Source of the DNA: Pseudomonadota bacterium
Lineage (GTDB): Bacteria; Myxococcota_A; Polyangia; Polyangiales; JAFGIB01
Assembly: GCA_017881185.1 (NCBI GenBank)
Contig: JADGRE010000044.1
Location: 1-33,145 of the forward strand
Length of the DNA: 33,145 nucleotides
Reading direction: 5' to 3'
The notes under the pieces were generated by a model, which searched no databases, was not told the DNA's origin, and saw only the letters and a list, made by a program, of their open reading frames with translations. The position numbers were made by a program, and so were the translations under genes. Positions 1 through 14,049 of this stretch are shown here, in pieces; the first letter of the stretch is position 1; the number at the start of each line of letters is the position of its first letter.

Positions 1-115
1 GAAGATGACGGTGGAGCTCATCAGCCCGGTGGCTCTGGAGCAAGCGCAGCGCTTCGCCATCCGCGAAGGTGGCAAGACCGTCGGCGCCGGCGTCGTCACG
101 AAGCTCCTTGATTGA
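1..115 (+). CDS. tuf: Elongation factor Tu, C-terminal fragment
   Basis: Only the last 37 codons are in the window; the gene starts to the left and ends at TGA 113-115. The visible peptide contains [18 protein letters not shown], the conserved end of the third beta-barrel domain of EF-Tu, the GTPase that delivers aminoacyl-tRNA to the ribosome. rpmG starts 17 bases after the stop, so the two are very likely co-transcribed. The family assignment is secure. Whether this is the only tuf copy cannot be told from here. Confidence 0.93.
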   Translation, partial: KMTVELISPVALEQAQRFAIREGGKTVGAGVVTKLLD

Positions 116-132
116 CCCGACGCGGAGAATTA

Positions 133-288
133 GTGGCAGAACGACTCAAAGTAGTGCTCGTGTGTGAGGCGTGTGGGGCGCGTAACTATCAGACGACGAA
201 GGCGCGCATCGGGAAAGCGGAGCGACTGCAACTGAAGAAACATTGCCCAACCTGCAACAAGCACACGGTGCACAAAGAATCAAAGTGA
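133..288 (+). CDS. rpmG: 50S ribosomal protein L33
   Basis: A 51-residue protein of the large ribosomal subunit, the usual length for L33. It starts at GTG 133 with GGAG (124-127) five bases upstream. Four cysteines in two CxxC pairs (C11/C14 and C38/C41) mark the zinc-ribbon ('C+') form of L33, as opposed to the zinc-independent paralogue. The body is basic, as expected for an rRNA-binding protein. It lies between tuf and a tRNA-Trp gene followed by secE-nusG, an arrangement common in bacteria. Confidence 0.95.
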   Translation: MAERLKVVLVCEACGARNYQTTKARIGKAERLQLKKHCPTCNKHTVHKESK

Positions 289-301
289 GGCTGCGCAAGC
301 A

Positions 302-342
302 GGCTCTCTGAGAGCCCGGGAAACCGGGTGCCGGGAAGCCGG
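302..342 (+). other. Three consecutive small stem-loops in the rpmG to tRNA-Trp leader
   Basis: Directly visible complementarity: GGCTCT (302-307) with AGAGCC (311-316); CCCGG (315-319) with CCGGG (324-328) around a GAAA loop; CCGG (331-334) with CCGG (339-342) around GAAG. The first two share two bases, so they cannot both form fully. They lie 17-57 bases before the tRNA and could guide 5' processing or partially terminate transcription. That role is inferred. No U-run follows. Confidence 0.4.
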
Positions 343-358
343 AATACGGATGTACCGA

Positions 359-431
359 AGGCCAGTAGCTCCAATGGTAGAGCAGGGGATTCCAAATCCT
401 CAGGTTGTGGGTTCGAATCCCTCCTGGCCTG
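359..431 (+). tRNA. trnW: tRNA-Trp (anticodon CCA)
   Basis: The cloverleaf was folded by eye: acceptor AGGCCAG (359-365) pairs with CTGGCCT (424-430), the D-stem is GCTC/GAGC, the anticodon stem GGGGA/TCCTC encloses TTCCAAA with anticodon CCA at 392-394, the variable loop is AGGTT, and the T-loop is TTCGAAT. The discriminator is G431, followed by CCG, so the 3' CCA is not encoded and must be added enzymatically. The T-stem has one apparent U-U mismatch and the anticodon stem one G-U pair. The gene sits between rpmG and secE and is probably cut out of their transcript. Confidence 0.96.
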
Positions 432-491
432 CCGAAAACGCGACGACGAGCAACGAGACCGAGTGACACAACCCGCACGTAGCTGACGAAC

Positions 492-977
492 ATGAACCAA
501 GCCAGCGACATCACGAACGACCCGGAGAACCCGGAGACCAGCGGCGTGCAACCACGCGGTGGCGACACTCGCGGTCAGGGTGACAGTGGGGGTCGCGGCG
601 AGGGTCGTGCGCTCGGCTTGACGCGCTGGGTACAGTACGTGTTCGTGGTGATCGGCGCGTTCTTGTTCTGGTTCCTGGACAAGGCCGCAACGCTCGTCCT
701 GCTGAACTTCATGGAGCCGAACGAGATCGCCGTTTCGAGCGGTGCGTTCGTGGTAGCTGGCTTCCTCGCGTACCGCCTGCACCAGCACGCCACGGTGCAC
801 CGCATCGCGGCTGAAATCGTGGGCGAGCTCGCGAAGGTGAGCTGGCCGACGACCAAGGAGACTCGCGTCTCGACCTTCATCGTCATCGTCACGTCGTTGA
901 TCGCCGCCGCTGTCGTGGGCGGCTTCGACTTCGTGTGGTCGGCCATCACCGACCTTCTCTACAAGTACAAGGTATAG
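492..977 (+). CDS. secE: Preprotein translocase subunit SecE
   Basis: A 161-residue membrane protein, the essential clamp around SecY in the Sec translocon. The signature ELAKVSWPTTKET (about residues 117-129) is the cytosolic amphipathic helix and hinge before the last membrane segment. Hydrophobic stretches near residues 46-73, 80-97 and 130-155 give three membrane segments, as in enterobacterial SecE and unlike the single-segment form of many bacteria. The first 40 residues are polar, Gly/Asp-rich and probably disordered. The stop at 975-977 is four bases from the nusG start, so the two are likely translated together. No strong ribosome-binding site is visible before ATG 492. Confidence 0.95.
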   Translation: MNQASDITNDPENPETSGVQPRGGDTRGQGDSGGRGEGRALGLTRWVQYVFVVIGAFLFWFLDKAATLVLLNFMEPNEIAVSSGAFVVAGFLAYRLHQHATVHRIAAEIVGELAKVSWPTTKETRVSTFIVIVTSLIAAAVVGGFDFVWSAITDLLYKYKV

Positions 978-981
978 GCCC

Positions 982-1641
982 GTGGCAGCCGAAAAAGACA
1001 TTCAGGAATCCGGAAGTCCGCTCGTTACCGCGCTGGCTGGATCACCGTCGGGCTCGTCGCTGGACTCGACGTTGCAGCGCGCCGCTTCGGAGCTTGAAGG
1101 TGCCAAGGCACCCAAGTCGATGAAGTGGTACGTGGTGCAGGTCTACTCGGGCTTCGAGCAGAAGGTGAAGCTCTCGCTGCACGAGCAGATGAAGCAGAAG
1201 AACATGGAGGACTCCTTCGGCGAGATCCTCATTCCGACCGAGACCGTGGCAGACGCTCAGGGCGGCAAGCGTGTTTCGTCGAAGACCTTCTATCCGGGCT
1301 ACATCTTCGTGCAGATGGCCATGAGCGACGAAGCCTGGCACGTGGTGCGCGACACGCCGAAGGTCACCGGCTTCGTCGGTGGTCGCAAGCCGCAGCCCGT
1401 GCCGCCGCCGGAAATCCAGTCGGTGGTACAGCAGGTCGAAGAGGGCGCCGCCAAGCCGCGCCCGCGCGTGATGTTCTCGGCCGGCGATCACGTGCGCGTG
1501 AACGACGGTGCGTTCGCGAACTTCACGGGCACGATCGAAGAAGTGAAGCCCGAGAAGCAGAAGGTCCGCGTGCTCGTGTCGATCTTCGGTCGCGCGACGC
1601 CGGTGGAACTGGACTACAGCCAGGTCGAGAAGACTGCTTAA
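982..1641 (+). CDS. nusG: Transcription termination/antitermination factor NusG
   Basis: NusG binds the RNA polymerase clamp, supports processive elongation and links to Rho or ribosomal protein S10. The NGN domain begins at KWYVVQVYSG (about residue 48) and a KOW domain follows (about residues 165-219, with GDHVRVNDGAF and GTIEEV). GTG 982 lies four bases after secE with AAGG nine bases upstream and gives 219 residues, about 46 more than a compact NusG. The in-frame ATG at 1120 would give the canonical start at MKWYVV, but no good ribosome-binding site precedes it. The extension is Ser/Ala/Glu-rich with no recognised domain. Identity is certain; the start is not. Confidence 0.95.
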   Translation: MAAEKDIQESGSPLVTALAGSPSGSSLDSTLQRAASELEGAKAPKSMKWYVVQVYSGFEQKVKLSLHEQMKQKNMEDSFGEILIPTETVADAQGGKRVSSKTFYPGYIFVQMAMSDEAWHVVRDTPKVTGFVGGRKPQPVPPPEIQSVVQQVEEGAAKPRPRVMFSAGDHVRVNDGAFANFTGTIEEVKPEKQKVRVLVSIFGRATPVELDYSQVEKTA

Positions 1642-1646
1642 TTTTG

Positions 1647-1666
1647 CTGACCGGTCAGTGATGACC
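1647..1666 (+). other. Dyad in the nusG-rplK gap
   Basis: CTGACCGGTCAG (1647-1658) is a perfect 12-bp palindrome. An alternative RNA hairpin pairs GGTCA (1653-1657) with TGACC (1662-1666) around a GTGA tetraloop of GNRA type. The gap is only 45 bases and leads straight into rplK, where r-protein L1 regulates translation in E. coli. A regulatory role here is inferred only from position. Confidence 0.3.
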
Positions 1667-1686
1667 AGGTTCGAAACGGTGCACAA

Positions 1687-2127
1687 ATGAAGAAAGTCGT
1701 TGGACAGATCAAGCTTCAGTTGCCTGCAGGCAAGGCGAACCCCGCCCCGCCGGTGGGTCCCGCGCTCGGCCAGCACGGCGTCAACATCATGGGCTTCTGC
1801 AAGGAGTTCAACGCGCGTACGGCGTCGCAGGAGGGGATGATCGTCCCCGTCGTGATCAGCGTGTACACCGACCGCTCGTTCACCTTCGAGCTCAAGACGC
1901 CGCCGGCGTCGGTGCTCATCAAGAAGGAGCTCGGTCTCACGATCACGGGCAAGCCCGGCTCGGGCTCGCCGCGTCCGCACAAGGACAAGGTCGGCAAGAT
2001 CACCCAGGCGCAGATCAAGAAGCTCGCCGAGCTGAAGATCAAGGACACCAACGCGGCGAGCATCGAAGCTTGCATGCGCTCCATCGCGGGCACCGCCCGG
2101 TCGATGGGCGTGGACGTCGTAGACTAA
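1687..2127 (+). CDS. rplK: 50S ribosomal protein L11
   Basis: A 146-residue protein of the GTPase-associated centre, where it contacts 23S rRNA helices 43/44 and elongation factors. The N-terminal domain shows the proline-rich [19 protein letters not shown] segment and the C-terminal RNA-binding domain ends in [11 protein letters not shown], both hallmark L11 motifs. Length matches the family. It begins 45 bases after nusG. It is followed by a 213-base gap, unusually long for the L11-L1 junction, which contains a large palindrome. Confidence 0.97.
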   Translation: MKKVVGQIKLQLPAGKANPAPPVGPALGQHGVNIMGFCKEFNARTASQEGMIVPVVISVYTDRSFTFELKTPPASVLIKKELGLTITGKPGSGSPRPHKDKVGKITQAQIKKLAELKIKDTNAASIEACMRSIAGTARSMGVDVVD

Positions 2128-2171
2128 TATGAGCGTGGTGGATTGAAAGATTTCGCGGTGGGAGGTCATTG

Positions 2172-2314
2172 AAACAGTGACGAATGGATTGCGAGACACA
2201 AGCGAGGCGTCGTCGGTCGCGAGGAGCGCGCGGAACGTACTTTTGTACGTGAGCACGCACCGCAGCGAGCGACGGCGGATCGCGCCGTGGATCGCTGTCC
2301 AGTCGTTACTGTTT
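2172..2314. repeat. 143-bp imperfect palindrome between rplK and rplA
   Basis: Two arms of about 70 bases face each other around the perfect core ACGTAC-TTTT-GTACGT (2235-2250). The outer ends match best: over 2172-2194 against 2292-2314 there are 19 Watson-Crick pairs, two G-U pairs and two mismatches, starting AAACAGT/ACTGTTT. The interior pairs in blocks, for example GCGA (2202-2205) with TCGC (2280-2283) and CGTCGTCG (2208-2215) with CGGCGACG-type sequence at 2270-2277, with small bulges. As RNA it would form one long hairpin inside the L11-L1 mRNA, ending 26 bases before the rplA start. It could be a miniature mobile or REP-like element, an RNase III-type processing site, or a regulatory leader. 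No target-site duplication was found. Confidence 0.75.
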
Positions 2315-2340
2315 GACCGTTTGCACCACCTTGGAGGCAT

Positions 2341-3048
2341 ATGAAGACCGGTAGGAAACGAAAGGACGCTTTGGCGAAGGTGGACAGGCAAAAGCTGTAC
2401 ACCGTCGACGAAGCATGTGCGCTCTTGTTGCCCGCGAGCTTCGCGCGCTTCGAGGAGACGGTCGATCTGGCCGTGCGCTTGGGTGTGAACCCACGCCACG
2501 CCGATCAAATGGTGCGTGGAGCCATCGTGCTGCCGCACGGCATCGGTAAGTCCAAGCGCGTCTTGGTGTTCGCCAAGGGCGACAAAGCTGCCGAAGCCGA
2601 AGCTGCAGGTGCCGACTTCGTCGGCTCCGACGACCTGGTCAAGAAGGTCCAGGAAGGCTTCATGGACTTCGACACCGTGGTTGCCACGCCTGACATGATG
2701 GGTCAGGTCGGTCGCCTCGGTCGTGTGCTCGGTCCGCGTGGTCTCATGCCGAACCCCAAGGTCGGCACGGTCACGATGGATGTCAGCAAGGCCGTCAAAG
2801 AGGCCAAGGCCGGCAAGATCGAGTTCCGCGTCGAGAAGGCAGGCATCGTGCACGTGCCCGTGGGCAAGAAGTCGTTTCCGGCGAACAACCTCGCCGACAA
2901 CGTCCGCTCGCTTCTCGGCGCGCTCATGAAGGCCAAGCCTTCGACCGCCAAGGGTCAATACGTGAAGAGCGTGACGCTCAGCACGACCATGGGCGTGGGC
3001 ATCAAGGTGGATCCAGCCACGCTGGCCCAAGAAGGGGCGGAGGCTTGA
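2341..3048 (+). CDS. rplA: 50S ribosomal protein L1
   Basis: A 235-residue protein that forms the L1 stalk moving deacylated tRNA out of the E site, and a translational repressor of its own operon in other bacteria. The family signature [15 protein letters not shown] is present near residues 129-143, and the C-terminal segment ends with the usual [17 protein letters not shown] at 2333-2337 sits only three bases before ATG 2341, a short spacing. Length fits the family. The stop is one base before the rplJ start. Confidence 0.97.
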   Translation: MKTGRKRKDALAKVDRQKLYTVDEACALLLPASFARFEETVDLAVRLGVNPRHADQMVRGAIVLPHGIGKSKRVLVFAKGDKAAEAEAAGADFVGSDDLVKKVQEGFMDFDTVVATPDMMGQVGRLGRVLGPRGLMPNPKVGTVTMDVSKAVKEAKAGKIEFRVEKAGIVHVPVGKKSFPANNLADNVRSLLGALMKAKPSTAKGQYVKSVTLSTTMGVGIKVDPATLAQEGAEA

Positions 3049-3049
3049 T

Positions 3050-3595
3050 ATGAGCTCCACACACGCAGCCAAGCAAGAGCAGATCGATCTCATCAAAGAT
3101 CATTTCGCGCGCGCCACCTCGGCGGTGCTCGTCGACTTCCGCGGCCTCACGGTCTCGAAGGCCACCGAGCTTCGTAACCAGTTCCGTGCAGCGGGCGTCG
3201 ACTACAAGGTCGTCAAGAACACGCTTGTGCGCATGGCGGTGAAGGGCAGCAAGCTCGACAACGACGTGTTCCTCAAGAACCTCGTGGGCCACACCGGCAT
3301 CGCGTGGACGTACGAGGATCCGTCGACCGCCGCCAAGGTCTTGAAGGAGTTCCGCAAGGACGAAGTCGTCGCTGCGAAGCTCGCCATCAAGTGCGGCGTC
3401 GTCGAGAACACGGTGATGGCCGGTTCGCGCGTCGAGACCGAGCTCGCCACCATGCCTGGCAAGAACGAGATTCGCGCCATGCTCTTGGCGACTCTCAATG
3501 CACCCGCACAGAGCCTGGTTCGCCAGCTCGCCGCGGCCCCGCAGAACCTCGCATACGTCCTGGACGCGCGCCAACGTCAACTCGCAAGCAAGTAA
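3050..3595 (+). CDS. rplJ: 50S ribosomal protein L10
   Basis: A 181-residue protein that anchors L7/L12 dimers to the ribosomal stalk. The N-terminal rRNA-binding domain shows VDFRGLTVSKATELRNQFR and YKVVKNTLVRMA, typical of L10. The C-terminal helix that binds L12 lies near VRQLAAAPQNLAYVLDARQ. GGAGG (3039-3043) is six bases before ATG 3050. Because the gap to rplA is a single base, the L10 autoregulatory leader that precedes rplJ in many bacteria cannot occupy its usual place. Confidence 0.96.
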   Translation: MSSTHAAKQEQIDLIKDHFARATSAVLVDFRGLTVSKATELRNQFRAAGVDYKVVKNTLVRMAVKGSKLDNDVFLKNLVGHTGIAWTYEDPSTAAKVLKEFRKDEVVAAKLAIKCGVVENTVMAGSRVETELATMPGKNEIRAMLLATLNAPAQSLVRQLAAAPQNLAYVLDARQRQLASK

Positions 3596-3619
3596 CCAAC
3601 CAACCGAAACAACTTTTGT

Positions 3620-3633
3620 GCTGCCGCGGCAGC
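3620..3633. other. Perfect 14-bp palindrome in the rplJ-rplL gap
   Basis: GCTGCCGCGGCAGC is self-complementary and would form a five-pair hairpin in the mRNA 12 bases before the rplL ribosome-binding site. L12 is needed in several copies per ribosome, so structure here might tune its translation. That is inference; a chance palindrome in GC-rich DNA is also possible. Confidence 0.3.
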
Positions 3634-3654
3634 CGTGGATGAGTGGAGATACCG

Positions 3655-4038
3655 ATGCCAAATCTGAATCAAGAACAAATGGTGGAAGAGCTCAGCAGCT
3701 GGACCGTGGCCGACGTAGCCGGCCTCGTGAAGGCGCTCGAGACCAAGTGGGGCGTGTCAGCTGCACCGGTCGCTGTGGCCGGTGGTGCGGGCCCTGCCGC
3801 CGCTGCCGCTGCTCCTGCTGAAGAGCAGACCGAGTTCACGGTCGAGCTCACCGGTGGTGGCGACAAGAAGATCCAGGTGATCAAGGTGGTCCGCGAGGTC
3901 ACCAGCCTCGGTCTTGCCGAGGCGAAGAAGCTCGTCGAGGAGGCCCCCAAGGTCGTCAAGGAAGGCCTGTCGAAGGCCGATGCAGAAGAGCTCAAGAAGA
4001 AGCTGGAAGAAGCGGGCGCAACCGTTGCCCTCAAGTAA
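3655..4038 (+). CDS. rplL: 50S ribosomal protein L7/L12
   Basis: A 127-residue acidic stalk protein that recruits translational GTPases. It has the N-terminal dimerisation helices (about residues 5-35), an Ala/Pro/Gly hinge rich in alanine (about 38-58), and the conserved C-terminal domain with [12 protein letters not shown] and [17 protein letters not shown] 3655 is chosen over GTG 3643 because GGAG (3645-3648) is correctly spaced six bases upstream of it and the length then matches the family. The next gene, rpoB, follows after a 301-base structured gap. Confidence 0.97.
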   Translation: MPNLNQEQMVEELSSWTVADVAGLVKALETKWGVSAAPVAVAGGAGPAAAAAAPAEEQTEFTVELTGGGDKKIQVIKVVREVTSLGLAEAKKLVEEAPKVVKEGLSKADAEELKKKLEEAGATVALK

Positions 4039-4079
4039 TTCCTCACGTCGCTCACTGGCAACTGTCTCCGAGCGACCCA

Positions 4080-4121
4080 CGACGCTCGGCACGGGGCTCT
4101 TTTGCCTCGCGCCGAGTGTCG
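4080..4121 (+). promoter_or_regulatory. Candidate attenuator hairpin between rplL and rpoB
   Basis: CGACGCTCGGC (4080-4090) pairs with GCCGAGTGTCG (4111-4121) in register with one G-U, and ACGGGGC (4091-4097) continues against GCCTCGC (4104-4110), leaving a TCTTTT loop. That is up to 18 stacked positions with few imperfections. No U-tract follows (cgctttgctcg), so it is not a textbook intrinsic terminator. Partial termination or RNase III cleavage are the plausible roles. The hairpin is seen in the sequence; its function is inferred. Confidence 0.55.
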
Positions 4122-4178
4122 CGCTTTGCTCGACCCGTGCTTCGGTAGCGGGTCGGGCGGGCTGCTTCTTCTGTGTTT

Positions 4179-4240
4179 AGCGGAACAGCCTGCGGTTTTC
4201 CGCGAATTGTGCAGCGGAACAACCTGCGGTTTTCCGCGAA
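4179..4240. repeat. Two 28-nt direct repeats, each with an internal dyad
   Basis: The copies at 4179-4206 and 4213-4240 differ at one base (G or A at position 10) and repeat every 34 bases. Each contains GCGGAA near its start and TTCCGC near its end, giving a six-pair stem, or alternatively a tight GCGG-TTTT-CCGC hairpin. The two folds exclude each other within a copy. The arrangement could be a tandem protein-binding site on DNA or a repeated RNA element in the rpoBC leader. Confidence 0.7.
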
Positions 4241-4339
4241 ATAGTCTGCAGGTCACGTGCGGATGGGCCTTCGGCCATCCCGAAATGTCACGACAGTCCC
4301 AGGCAGCTTTGGCTGCTGGGGTTGGTTAGGAGCCCGAGT

Positions 4340-8485
<4,146 letters not shown>

Positions 8486-8487
8486 CC

Positions 8488-12651
<4,164 letters not shown>

Positions 12652-12675
12652 CCCGCAGCGCGCACCCAACGATGC

Positions 12676-12717
12676 TTCGCCCTGGTCTCCGCGTCTGTGC
12701 AAGGAGGCTGGGGCGAA
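12676..12717. terminator. Candidate bidirectional terminator between rpoC and deoA
   Basis: TTCGCCCTGGTCTCC (12676-12690) pairs with GGAGGCTGGGGCGAA (12703-12717): 15 consecutive positions, three of them G-U, around a 12-base loop. It lies 25 bases after the rpoC stop and 12 bases past the stop of the convergent deoA gene, the expected place for a shared terminator. There is no U-run on either strand, so termination may need Rho or NusG, or the hairpin may only protect 3' ends. Confidence 0.55.
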
Positions 12718-12729
12718 CGCGTGCTGCTG

Positions 12730-14049
12730 TCAGCGCGCGATTCGCTCGATCACCAGCGGCGCGAGCTTGGGTGCCGCGGTGCCGAGCCGATAGGCCGCGA
12801 GCACGTTGGGCAACTCGCGCCGCGCTGCCTGTGCAGTTGTCGTGTGCAGCTGCGCCAGCGCTTCCCCTTTGCGCACAGCGTTGCCCGGCTTCTTGAGCAG
12901 CACGATGCCGACGCGGGGATCGATCTGCTGATCTGCGCGCGTGCGGCCTGCACCCAGGCGTAGCGCGACTTGTGCGATGGCCATCGCGTCGAGGTCCTGC
13001 ACGCGGCCGGAGCGTGGTGCTGTGACCACCACGCGATGCGGTGCGCGCGGCAAGCGATCGGGTTCGCGCACCACACGTCGGTCGCCGCCTTGCGCGGCGA
13101 TCAGATCCTCGAGCATGTCGGCCGCGCGCCCAGAAGCAATCGCAGCCTCGAGCATGCGGCGGGCTTGCGTAGGCGTCTTGGCCAGGCCGCCGAGACACAA
13201 CATCTCGGCGCCGAGTGCGAGCGTGCATTCGACCAGATCGTCGGCGCCGCCGCCGAGCAACACTTCGAAGGCTTCTGCCGTTTCGAGCGCGTTGCCTACC
13301 GTGCGGCCGAGCGGCGCATCCATGCGCGTGAGCAACGCGCTGACCTTCACGCCTGCGGCCGTGCCCACTTTCACGATCGAGCGTGCCAGGGCACGCGCCT
13401 CGGGCAAGGTCTTCATGAACGCGCCGCGGCCCACTTTCACATCGAGCACCAGGCCGTCGAGGTCTTCCGCGAGCTTCTTCGAGAGAATGCTGGCGGTGAT
13501 CAGCGGGATCGACTCGACGGTGGCCGTGACGTCGCGCAGTGCGTAGAGCTTGCGGTCCGCGGGCGCCAGATCGCGTGTTTGACCGATGAGCGCAAAGCCG
13601 TAGTTCTTTACCAGGCGCTCGAAACGCGTCAGCGATTGATTCACGGAAAAGCCTGGGATGGCCTCGAGCTTGTCGAGTGTTCCGCCGGTGTGGCCGAGGC
13701 CACGGCCGCTGATCATCGGCACGCGCGCGCCGCACGCGGCGACCAGCGGTGCGAGACAGATGGAGACCTTGTCGCCCACGCCGCCGGTCGAGTGCTTGTC
13801 GAGCTTGGGGCCGCGTGCCGAACGCAGATGCGCGCGCCGGCCGCTGTCGCGCATGGCCAAGGTGAGCGCGGCGGTCTCGTGCTCGGTCATGCCGCGCAAC
13901 AGCACGGCCATGGCGAATGCACTCATCTGGTAGTCGGTGACGACGCCTTGTGTGAAGGCGTCTATCAGCCAGCGAATCTCTGCAGGCTCGAGCGCTGCGC
14001 CATCGCGCTTCTTCGTGAGCAGCTGGACTGCCGTATACGCGGACTTCAC
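12730..14049 (-). CDS. deoA: Thymidine/pyrimidine-nucleoside phosphorylase
   Basis: A 439-residue enzyme that splits thymidine or other pyrimidine nucleosides with phosphate to give base and (deoxy)ribose-1-phosphate, for salvage and carbon recovery. The phosphate-binding signature KHSTGGVGDK lies at residues 85-94 and SGRGLGHTGGTLDKLE at 114-129. The C-terminal barrel-hammerhead domain with the R-x-G-x-V and GxAVRKGEAL features is present. GTG 14049 is chosen because it overlaps the upstream RNase R stop as GTGA and gives the family's usual length; the frame upstream stays open but lies inside RNase R. Substrate preference (thymidine only or broad, as in Pdp) cannot be decided by eye. Confidence 0.92.
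   Translation of the reverse strand: MKSAYTAVQLLTKKRDGAALEPAEIRWLIDAFTQGVVTDYQMSAFAMAVLLRGMTEHETAALTLAMRDSGRRAHLRSARGPKLDKHSTGGVGDKVSICLAPLVAACGARVPMISGRGLGHTGGTLDKLEAIPGFSVNQSLTRFERLVKNYGFALIGQTRDLAPADRKLYALRDVTATVESIPLITASILSKKLAEDLDGLVLDVKVGRGAFMKTLPEARALARSIVKVGTAAGVKVSALLTRMDAPLGRTVGNALETAEAFEVLLGGGADDLVECTLALGAEMLCLGGLAKTPTQARRMLEAAIASGRAADMLEDLIAAQGGDRRVVREPDRLPRAPHRVVVTAPRSGRVQDLDAMAIAQVALRLGAGRTRADQQIDPRVGIVLLKKPGNAVRKGEALAQLHTTTAQAARRELPNVLAAYRLGTAAPKLAPLVIERIAR

Larger units (their letters stand above)
4039..4339 (+). other. Structured rplL-rpoB spacer without a gene
   Basis: 301 bases with no credible reading frame but dense RNA structure. It contains a 42-nt hairpin (4080-4121), two 28-nt dyad repeats (4179-4240), a stem GGATGG/CCATCC (4261-4266 with 4275-4280) and a stem CCCA-GCAGC/GCTGC-TGGG (4298-4320) that ends just before the rpoB ribosome-binding site. 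In E. coli the same junction carries an attenuator and an RNase III processing site that adjust rpoBC expression relative to ribosomal proteins. A comparable function here is inferred from position and structure. No clear sigma-70 promoter was found. Confidence 0.65.

Noticed and set aside
1042..3096. 684-codon minus-strand frame over nusG-rplK-rplA
   Set aside because: It spans three ribosomal-operon genes and the palindrome in antisense; no protein features.
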